From Microdochium bolleyi (Eukaryota > Ascomycota > Sordariomycetes > Xylariales > Microdochiaceae): a DNA stretch of 64,000 bases. How positions within the stretch are numbered: position 1 is the first letter of the stretch; each line of letters starts with the position of its first letter. A program made the position numbers and the translations under genes. The stretch spans positions 1 to 64,000 of the forward strand of contig KQ964274.1 of the NCBI GenBank assembly GCA_001566295.1, in the 5' to 3' direction. This document shows positions 34,801 to 43,976 of the stretch, one piece after another. The notes beneath the pieces were generated by a model, which was not told the DNA's origin, ran no database searches, and was given only the letters and a program-made list of their open reading frames with translations.

Positions 34801-36560
34801 CCGAGTGTGTGGTTCAGGGGGATTAGGCGACCAACAAAGCAGCACGGCGGTGCCGCCCACCCGCCCGGGCCCCTTGTGCGCGTGTGCGTGCCCGGAGCCG
34901 GTGGACGGCAGAGTTGCCGCGCGGATCTTCACAAATAGTTTAGACTAGGTAGTTCCGAGCGGTTTACAGCAGGAGCTGGCGGCGTTCTTGCGGTGTGGTT
35001 GTCTCTTTGTTGTGTGTGGTTTCTTGTGTCAAGCGTCATGATCGACACCAGGGTCCTGCGCGTGCTTGCAAGGGGAGGAAGGGGGCTGGCCGCATATCAT
35101 TGTCCAGGATGTTCGATCCGCGAATTCCCGTCGAGCGTGACTTTTTGCTCTTGTTGTACATACTCCGTAGTCCTTGAGCCGAGAGCGGAGTGATCTTGTC
35201 TGGACAAGGGTTCTCGGTGATTCATGCCACGCAGTTGTCAGAATGTGTGCCCCGGAATGAACGAGAATGCGGCTGATCAACTACTCGACACGCACTCGTG
35301 CTCGCACATCTGCCAGGAGGAAGCCCGGCCTGGAAACTCCGCCGAGTCATACCGACGTCGTCTCGGCCATGACACGCGTCTCCTTGACGCGTTGCCGCCA
35401 TCAGTTTTTTATTTTCCTGTGCCATACGAGAACGCCACGATGTAAACGAGCTTTTCTGTCTCCTTCCCCAGGCTCGTGACAGGAGACGGCATCGCCGACC
35501 TCGATTACGAGAACACACGCGTACTGAATGCGAAATGGCTCTCCGTGCAAGCAGACACAATGTGCTTTCCCCTTACCCTCGAGCCCCTGTGCCCGGGGAA
35601 TCTCCGAGAGCCAGGTCCACGGAATATGCACGACCCATCTCGCATGTCCTCTAACGGATCTTGCTCCCGTGATCCCGCAAGTGCCCTGCGCCAGCATTAA
35701 GCCACGCGGCAGTCGGCAGTCGGGACTCGGAGGCGGAGGGGGGTATCTCCCCTCCTCCAGGAACCCTTCGGCCAACAGGAGAACGACAAGGGCCGAGTTC
35801 ATGCACAGAGAGCGGCGCTTGTGCAGCATCTCGTATAGTCTGCTGGTGGCGATTCCACCACCACCATAGTCTGGGAACGATGAGCGGTACCTGGCGCCAA
35901 GAGGTCCAAGAAGGGCCGCGGAAGGAGAGCGGAAGACCAGCGGGCAGACAAAGGCCCCATGGAATGGTGTCTCGGCCAACTCCGACCACACCCTCGACGA
36001 CCAAGTTCGGCAATCTGGCCCTGGCCGCAGACGCGCGACGAAACCTTAACCTGCCGTCTCAGCCCTGGGCCGTCGCGCCAAGGGCTCAGCTCATTTGTCA
36101 TGACGACGTGCCACGGGAATCAAGGAAAATTATGAGCGAATCGGTGACGAAAGTCAGCTTGGGCTGGCCGGGATCGTTTGTTGCAGGGGCGTCTTACTAA
36201 TTATGTTGATACTCTATACTCTGGAGATCCAGTGCTAGTATTGCTCTCCATGCTGTCCCAGTCCTCTGGTAAGCAGAATCGCTAGTTCGGAGCTACGCTG
36301 CATGGCTATCCAGCAAATCGACTAGCTCCAGCCCAGAGGTCCAGCCGCTCGTGTTTCAGCCTGTCGTCTCGTCGTCGTCATGGCGTCTTCGTGCCGTGAT
36401 ATATCTACCAATTCCGCGGGGAGAGCCTCATCTCGACGACGGATCGACCCCTTTTCCCCGTCCACCGCCACATAGCGAGCCAGAGTAGAAAGCCACGTCT
36501 CGCATCTTTGTTCTAGGCTATCCCCAGCCTCCGTGGTCATGCATTAGTCAAAAGTATGAA

Positions 36561-36585
36561 AGCCCAGCAAAGCCCAGCAAAGCCC
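36561..36585. repeat. Tandem repeat, 10-bp unit AGCCCAGCAA, 2.5 copies
   Basis: Two perfect copies plus a half copy in intergenic DNA. Confidence 0.85.
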
Positions 36586-38176
36586 GTGGTGACGCCACAC
36601 CGCGCTTGCGGCTTATGACGGCAGAGCGCCCCCGCACGTCGTGTCTCGCGCTCAGCCAGGCGATCAGTTGCTCGCGATCCCCGAATAGTACATACACGAC
36701 TCGTGTGGTCCATTTGGAGAAAAGGGGGCGGATCGGGGGCGAGAGACGACCACGGCGAGTACGGCAGCCTCTGATGGAGTCGTGGCGGTGCAACGTTGCG
36801 CGGAACGACTTCCGTTGCACCACTTCCTTCTTAGTGTTGTCCAGGGCTGACGCACCCAGGTAGTAGTTGGTATGGCTGAGCTGTACTCCGTACCGGTCTG
36901 CAGGAACGCGCGCGCCACCTGTGTGTTTCGTATTCGCTCTCTCACCGTCAAGTCGAGGTCAGGATCTAGACCATGGCTGCTGTTGCTTTTAATTTGGAGG
37001 CTGCGATGGTCCGTCCATCCTTTATGCTCAATTGTTCGGGGTCGGCCTGGGACCCTTGGAGGAGAAGGGAAACTCTAACCTCGATCAAGCTTTTGAGTCT
37101 GTATTCTAGACCTTTCCTCGAGCCCAGCCAGCCACACAGCCTTTGTAATGATGAACAGTGTACGTCTCCAAACGTTCGCCAGCCCTAGTCGCGAAACACA
37201 GTCTGGGACAGATGCTTCCATGCAAAACATGACAACCACGAGCGTTCACTTGATGGATCTCGCGAACACCCTAGCCAGCTTCATAGCACGCACCTTTCCC
37301 CGCGGAAAGGGCCAGAAAAGCATTGGGTTCTTTCCGCGGTGGGAGTAAGCATCACAAACTACAGGCAAGGCCACTCGGAAGATTTGCCGGTCTTACTGCT
37401 GCACGTCCTTGTCATGAGGTGCAGAGCTGACTGAGATACCTACCAGTGTGCAAACTTGGGGTCGATGACCATTGGTCTCTTTGCGAAATATCTCCGGATC
37501 GAGTAATTGATAGCTTTCTGCTATTGGGAAATAGCCTATCCTACAGACCATCATTGAGTCATGTCTGAACGCAGCTCCCGGTTCGTTTGGCGCATCAAAT
37601 CGTCCCCTAGTCTCCAACCTTGGCTTTCTCCCGCACCATCATCATGCAGACTTGTGAATGGGTGCTATTCGGCCGAGGCTTCGGGGATCAGCCAGATGCA
37701 GCAAGGGGACAATCAGTAGCTTACATCACAACATGGCTCTACCGCTGGCCTTTGCACACTGCACACAAACATCCTCACATGTCTCGTGGCGTCCATTCCA
37801 ATGTACAGCTGCCCCGACTCAGCCAGCGCAATTCGAGGCTAATCTCCGAGACTTTGCCTCGGCAGTTGGAAGGTGTCTCTATTGCCCGTGATAGCATATC
37901 ATCAGTTCAGTCAAGCTTCTTGTGTGCATTCCTAGCCTGTGCCTCATAATCTCGCGAATATGCACGACTGCACGAAATACATGCCCGAATAACGAATCGT
38001 GCTGCACACCGTCCGGATTCCGTCGTCCACCGAGCACATCGGCAAAGGTCGGAGTGCTCACCTCCCCTACTTGTTTTTTTCTTTTTCTTCTTGACTGCAC
38101 GAACAGCGTGCGGCATGGTCACATTGTAGTCGACGTGGCAGGTACTGCGTGACGCCTCGTCGCCGTCTTGCCATGA

Positions 38177-38581
38177 CGCCACAGCTCCGATTCGCATTCG
38201 GGACCGAGGGCTGGACGGAAGGGCAGGCTAGCATCGGTAAGTGCTGGCCCGGTCCGCCGAGACGTCCGACCGCCGGTAAATATCTTCTTCACTGAAGCTG
38301 GTTCGTTACGCCTTCGAGATGGACTCACGCCGTTTATCGATCCAGGACTTGCCTTGGAAAGTTTACCGTCGGCGACTTCTGATCCCCCGGGCCGGAAGAG
38401 GACGTACGTCCTGCCAACAACTATCGAGAATCAAGCTGTGTCTTTTGTGGCCCGTGCTGACAGTTCAGCCTCGGACGCTGTTATCAGCCCATCCGGCATG
38501 TACAGCCGGCAAATTGAGAGGGCGCTTGATCTCGAGTCGTCAGATAAGGGGGTAGTCTTGCAGGCAGATGGAAGAAGTTGA
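38177..38581 (+). CDS. Uncertain protein-like open frame next to the decarboxylase 3' end
   Basis: The frame is open from 38177 to a TGA at 38579-38581. The last 100 codons read like ordinary protein (segments LRDGLTPFIDPGLALESLPS, TYVLPTTIENQAVSF and MYSRQIERALDLESSDK) rather than low-complexity sequence. A GTAAGT occurs at 38237, so part of it could be an exon of a longer gene or a decayed copy. No family is recognised and no start is compelling. Confidence 0.15.
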   Translation, partial: RHSSDSHSGPRAGRKGRLASVSAGPVRRDVRPPVNIFFTEAGSLRLRDGLTPFIDPGLALESLPSATSDPPGRKRTYVLPTTIENQAVSFVARADSSASDAVISPSGMYSRQIERALDLESSDKGVVLQADGRS

Positions 38582-38798
38582 GCTGTCATTTGTATCTCCG
38601 TTCCTGGGCCGGGTAAAAGATAGCAGCCAGTCTTGCTTGGAAGACAAAGGGACCCTTGATGTTGATAGAACTCGATGAGTGGTGGGACATTGTGCAAGCA
38701 CCCTTAGCGATGTTGCGAACTTAATGATTCCTTCTAAAGATCTCCCTTGCTCTCCTCAGACATGCATAAAATACCCTGTTGCAACCGACGCCAAACTC

Positions 38799-41700
38799 TT
38801 AGTCAAGATCCTGGCCGATCTTGCTGAATTCGTGACGCCACTCGGCGACCTTGTCGACCTTCTTGAATGGGTCAAAGTTCATCGCCTCGCTGTCGACAAA
38901 CACGCTCTCGCCGAGCGTCAGGGTGCCCGAGCCCAGCAGCGTGACGCCCTCGGCGGGCTCCTTCGGGTCGAACCCGTCGATGTCGACCGTCTGGGCCTGG
39001 CGCCGGTTTCCATCCTCCCACACGTTGACCTGCAGCACTGCCCCCGGGCGGAAGAAGAAACCGGACCCACGCATCTTGCCGCTACGCGTCTCGGAAGTGA
39101 TAATCGCCGCGCCCTTCTTGGGCTCCGGACCACTGCCGCTATCGTTGTGCTGGTGGTGCTCGTGCCGGATCACGGCGCCGTGTTTGGTGCCGATCTCGGC
39201 ATTCGGGGGGAATGGCTGCATCGGCGCCTCGTAGACATTGGTCACCGTGAGAACGAGATCTTTCTTCCAGAATTCAGCGTCGAGGCGAGGGCCGCCGGGA
39301 AGGTTCAGAGTGCATCTCCCAGCGGAGAGTTGCGTATTCGGCGCGCGGACGATGATGTGGTCAATGTTGGCCTCGGCAGCTGGTTGCTATCGTCAGTCAT
39401 GCTCGTCGATTAAGGCGCAAGACAGACACCGAAAAGGCTTACATGATCCATAGAGGTAAAATGGCATGAACTTCTTGGGATACCCAGCAAGGCGGAACTT
39501 GGAGTTCAGCGGCCGGTTCACAATATCGCGTGTCACCTTGACGATGACATTCTTCATGATGATGCCACTACTCACTCGTCAGTCAAAGATCACAAAGGAG
39601 CAACTGCTAGACGACGAAACATATCACTTACGACTCCTTCGTCATGATCTGCCCGATGAACGAGCCCTCCGTCGCCACAATGTTCCGAAGTAACTCCTTC
39701 TGCTGCGTCACAAGGATCATCGGTTCCGTCGAGTAAGCTTCCTTGAGATCCTTGTACTTCTGCTTGACGACGTCGTCCACTATGTCAACGGCCACAATGA
39801 GTTGTTGGCGGTGGTTCGCGACGTGGAACATGGGCAGGTGAATCAAATGCACCTGCTCAGTGCCTTGCATGAGGAAGCTGTGCAGGTCTTCCGAGACTTC
39901 GTTGCGGCGGCGGACAATCTTCAACCATGTGTTAGTCTTGTGGTCGACACTAAACGCAAGGAGACGGCAAGCCCTTACCTTGGCCTCTCGGTTCACGGTG
40001 TCCCTGAAAATATCGGCCAGCTCGCCGATGAAGCGACCCTCCGTTGGGAACGGCGACATGACGACGTTTCGGAGAACCATGAGCTCCTGCGTGCTCTTCT
40101 CGAGGCCCAGGCGCTTCGCAAAGTTCTCCTTGCACTTGCCGTACAGCTTGTCCGAGAAGGTCGTTGAAGTGAGGTAGAGGGGTATCTTGGTCGGGTCGTC
40201 GCCGGGGCTGTCGACGCTCAGGGCCTCGACGACGCGCTGCATCAGGTAGTTGGCCTCCTCAATGTCCTTGTTGAGGTCGCCGTTCGAATGCCGGAAGTTG
40301 AGCGAGAAGGCGTTGATGTTGAGGTCCGAGCCGAGGTCGCGCATCAGCTTCATGGCCTTGGAGTCGTCGTCGCGGCCGACGTCCGAGTCGACAATCTCCT
40401 TGTTGGACTTGTTGACGATCTCGTTCTTGATCCGCGTCTTCTCTGCGTCGATCTCCCCATGTGTGACGTTCTGCTTGTGTTCGCAGGGCAGTTTGTTGAA
40501 AGGTACGCAGACGAACAAGCCGTCCCGATCCCCAAACTTGGTCATGGCCGCCCACTCCGCAGACAGCTTTTTGGGGCCAAAACATTAGACAAGGCCTTCA
40601 ATATTACGCGAAAATTTATGTGTTGAGACTCACTCTTGTGCATGTCCAGGTAACCTCACCAAGGAGTGATCCATAGCCCTCCTGGTTCAAGCCAATGGTC
40701 TTGTTTGACAGCCAAGTCGAGACGGCCGATGCCCCAGGCTTGCTACATGATGAAAAGGAAGACATTAGTAACGCTCTCAACCGTATAATAGTTCGCTTGG
40801 CCCAGCTCGTGCTCACCTTCCCTCTACACCGTAGATGCCGATGCTTGTCACCGAGCCGCGAGACAGGTACGGGCTGGTCCAGGTGACCAGGAAACGCATT
40901 CTGCCGTCCCTGTAGCAGAGCCCTCCTGCAGGATAGGGGATGTAACCCGCCTTGTGCGGGTCGACGGTGATGGAGTCGGCAAATCTCATCGCGTAGAGAT
41001 CCTCCTGCGTCTCGACCCTCAGGCTGGCGTCGGGGACGAAACCGCGCTTCTTGCCAGCCTGCGTGGGATAGTTGATCACATCGCCAGGCCGGTAATTCTT
41101 GGGCAGCATGCTGCAGAAGTAGCCGCCCCAGGCCGCATCGGCATGGACAAGGAAGGACATGCCTTTGGCCTGGAATTGTTTTCGGAGGGCTAGGATGGAG
41201 CTCAGGGAGTCGACAGCACCCTCTTTACATATGGAAAGTCAGAATATGCGTTTTGCTTCTAAAGAGCAAAGTGTAGTCCCTGGGAGGAGCCTCGGACGAA
41301 CCTTCAGTTGAGCCCATGATGGCCACTACTGCATAGACCGCTTGGCCGGCCAGGCGCCTCGTCTCGAGCTCTTTCTCCAGGGCTTCAATGTCGATGCGAG
41401 CGGCATCGTTCACAGCAATTCCGACCACGTTGTCGGAGCCAATGCCGGCGATAGCTGCAAGAGAGTTAGCAATTCCACACTTCCCCTATATTGGCTATGA
41501 CCCTGGCCGGAACCGGAAAGACTCACCAGCTCCCTTAGGCCACGAGTAGTGACGAGTATTAGCCAGCATGTACAAGCACGGCTTCGCCATGTCGGACTCC
41601 GCCATGCCGTACTTCTGCTCGAGCGTGTCCTTGCCGGTGGACTGGATCGTAAACTTCTCCATGACGTCTGACAGGAAGGCGTTGGAGATGCCGTGCTCCT

Positions 41701-42821
41701 GGTACAGGCGGTCAGGGATATCCAGGATATCATTGGGCTTGAGATTGAGCAGCTCCCAGTCGGTCAGGGCGGAGAACAGGCGCTGCTTGCCCTGGCAGTT
41801 CTCGACGTAGAACTTGTCCGCCATGAAGTCGAGGGGTGCGCCCTTTTTCATGGCCTCGCGGAGGGAGAGCGGGTAGAACTTGAGGTTGCGAGCTGTGAGA
41901 GCATGTGAGTACATAATTCTACCCTGATGGGATAGTGTGGCAAACAGCTTTGCTAGACTTCGCGACATAACTCACCAACCCTATGGCACAAATCTGCGAG
42001 TCAGTGCCAATAATTGTATCACCTTGCGGGCATCTCCATTCAGGAAGTAGACTCACCAGATAGACTCAAGATTCGCAACCGTCCCGTCACAGGTAACATG
42101 GCCCCAGCCCACAGGGGCATCAGGGTTGTCTTCCTTTGTGTTGTAGCCGAAGAGCTCGCACAGCTGCTCACCGACTTCGATCTCGGCCACCGTAGAAAGC
42201 GGGCTGGCTTCGATGGCGACGTTGTTGGGGTTGTAAATCATTGTCATGAAGTAGCCGAGCAGCGAGGCCATGCTCATGTCCGTGCACCTGGGCTCAGTTT
42301 CCGTGTGAGAGACTCAAGGAATCAAAAGTGATCTGCGGAGTTGCTTGGAGGTTTTGCTCACATATGGGCTTCGTATCGTGGGGACCAGAACGGGATCGAG
42401 GTCTTGCCGAGGATGTTCGCGGCCTTGCGTACCGCATTGTTGAGCCTGTTCATCGACTTGATGAAACCGGGCGTCTTCTGAACCTTCTTCGATATGAATT
42501 TCTGTGGTTTCACGCATAACGAACTGTCAGTTGGGCTCAGTTCCGCAGCATAATTTCCACGCCTCTCCATTTCAGCCCAGCTAGTCTGGGCTGACGGTGT
42601 CGTTCCCGTCCACGGGGAGAAGTACTCACCCCGTCTTTAGGGAAATAGCTTGTCCGAGCTGCCTCGACCTCTTCGAGGATCACAGCGATGTTATCCTTGA
42701 AGTACGACATGTTCTCGGCTTGTGGGCCGATGAAATAAGAGCTGATCCTCTGGTGGGAGACATCGTCGCAAGTCTCCCCGCCCGTATAGGCAGAAATCTC
42801 GTTGCTGGTCTGGGCTGCCAT
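38799..42821 (-). CDS. Pyridoxal-phosphate-dependent decarboxylase, L-tyrosine decarboxylase-like, with long C-terminal extension (12 exons, 1060 aa)
   Basis: A group II amino-acid decarboxylase. Exons: 42821..42630, 42501..42362, 42287..42057, 41980..41976, 41892..41527, 41454..41302, 41222..40817, 40742..40634, 40566..39979, 39918..39632, 39567..39443 and 39379..38799; they sum to 1061 codons and every phase matches. The fold is readable: HMCTDMSMASLLGYF, VGWGHVTCDGTVANLESIW, then ARNLKFYPLS, HADAAWGG (389-396) and the PLP lysine in SITVDPHKAGY (Lys453), followed by EGSKPGASAVSTWL. Exon 4 is only 5 nt. Intron 39978..39919 is 60 nt with no in-frame stop. After the PLP fold there are roughly 400 residues that I cannot assign to a domain, ending in a beta-rich-looking part with FRPGAVLQVNVWEDG. 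Substrate is inferred, not shown: an aromatic amino acid is most likely. An ArAE-family membrane protein lies upstream on the same strand. Confidence 0.92.
41976..41980 (-). other. Five-nucleotide micro-exon of the decarboxylase gene
   Basis: The 5 nt GGTTG are bounded by CCATAG upstream and GTGAGT downstream. Splicing them between TG (exon 3) and CTCGC (exon 5) reads Trp188-Val189-Ala190-Arg, restoring the conserved NLES(I/M)W-x-ARNLK(F/Y)YPLS stretch of the family. Direct joining of exons 3 and 5 would shift the frame. Flanking introns are 76 and 83 nt. Confidence 0.8.
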
Positions 42822-42900
42822 TGTACTCAGGCTCACAGGAGGAAATAGAGAAGAAAGTGCTGGCACAAGTGTAAGAGTCGTGGAGGCAGATATCTCCTTG

Positions 42901-43344
42901 TCATTGAGATGAGTCGACAGAAAGTCTGAGAGGGCTACGCCCGAGCTTTATAGTACAAGAAGTAGGCTGGATGATAATGACACCCTTGAGACAGCCCAGT
43001 TGGTAGAAGACGCGGAATATGCATGTATTACGCCGTGCCATTTCTGGAGCAGTGCGTCCAATATCTCGGCGTACGAAACAAGACCAAATGCCGTCGATGA
43101 GTACGCTGGAATCACCTTCACAAGGTCCACAACCAAGGGCGATCAGATAGGTAGTCAGGTCAAAAGGTCTCAGAAAGGCAAATACAGCTGCTGCATGAGA
43201 GACAAGTACTATTGAGCCTTGGTCTTCGTTACACGTCACATTACCCGAACGGCATGTCGCGCAACGGGTTGCGGTGTTGGCGATCTTCTGCGGGTCAGCC
43301 TCGCCTCCAGCAAAGTAGTACGTCGAGCACTTGCCCTTAGGCAA
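42901..43344 (-). CDS. Uncertain Cys-containing open frame upstream of the decarboxylase
   Basis: The first 45 codons look protein-like and Cys-rich (KCSTYYFAGGEADPQKIAN, then CATCRSGNVTC), but they begin with TTG just after a CACTAG, so this would have to be a 3' exon of something larger or a remnant. The later part overlaps the presumed decarboxylase promoter including its TATA candidate. No upstream exon with a signal peptide was found. Confidence 0.15.
   Translation of the reverse strand: MPKGKCSTYYFAGGEADPQKIANTATRCATCRSGNVTCNEDQGSIVLVSHAAAVFAFLRPFDLTTYLIALGCGPCEGDSSVLIDGIWSCFVRRDIGRTAPEMARRNTCIFRVFYQLGCLKGVIIIQPTSCTIKLGRSPLRLSVDSSQ
42947..42952 (-). promoter_or_regulatory. TATA-box candidate of the decarboxylase gene
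   Basis: TATAAA on the minus strand about 126 bp upstream of the start codon, a suitable distance for a fungal core promoter with a leader of roughly 90-100 nt. Confidence 0.4.
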
Positions 43345-43976
43345 CTAGTGTCTGTGATTCGTGGCTGAGAAAGCTGTCTTTGAGCCTGCCTCATCACTTC
43401 ATGTCGACCGAGGCTGCATCTTGGGCCACCAGGCGGCGCTCAGCTAAGGTGAGACTCGAACCAGACTGCATGAACCACAAGGCCATGTCTGAAGCGGCTC
43501 CTTGGGTGTGTGGACATGCAAATGGGCTCGTAGATTGTCGTCATGCCGCAAGCGCAGGGCACCAGACCATCCCGCTGTGCCGTCACGCATCGGTTATGGC
43601 TGTCGTCATCGCCTTGTCCCAACGGACTGGACGACGCAAGGGCTCCCGGTGTCCGCCCTTCCGCGGGGACGATCGCAGCACAGGGGAGCCAATCACGCAG
43701 CGCAATTTGTGGACGCGAGAAAATGCGGGTGGTTGGACACCCGGCCGGATCTTCCCGCTGTCAGACACGGGAAGGAGACGGGACGATTATTGAAACAGCG
43801 GGTTGGCTTTCACCCTCTTCTGAGACATATTGGTTGTTGAAGCTGGACAAGGATATGCATCTGCACTCTAAAGGAAACTAAAATCTTGTGGTCAACAGCG
43901 CAACCTCAGGTCTTGGGTGTCGCGCTGAAGCGACAACAACCCTCCACGGAGTACTCTGCCCAATCTAGACGACTAC

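Larger units (their letters stand above)
26194..38798. other. Gene-poor block of about 12.6 kb
   Basis: Between the RGS gene and the decarboxylase I find no open frame with a recognisable domain and no chain of exons with consistent splice sites. Open frames up to 323 codons exist around 27.5-28.6 kb, but they overlap on several frames and strands and look like products of high GC. Base composition stays moderate, so this is not an AT-rich RIP-mutated repeat. It contains small tandem repeats (27852-27891, 31796-31811, 36561-36585) and two copies of TACTCCGTA (35161, 36884). Two low-confidence open frames are listed separately. Long 5' leaders or noncoding RNAs are possible but cannot be shown from sequence alone. 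Confidence 0.6.
42822..43976. other. Intergenic region between the decarboxylase and the ArAE-type gene
   Basis: About 1.15 kb: promoter of the decarboxylase and 3' flank of its upstream neighbour. A Cys-containing open frame at 42901-43344 (minus) is described separately. Otherwise nothing is supported. Confidence 0.55.

Noticed and set aside
35401..35991. 196-codon minus-strand open frame
   Set aside because: Low-complexity segments (Pro/Gly runs), no domain, and equally long frames on the other strand.
43440..43530. GGTTCGAGTCTCACC on the minus strand, resembling a tRNA T-arm and acceptor
   Set aside because: The 5-bp T stem does not pair, there is no matching acceptor 5' end 70 nt upstream and no A box.
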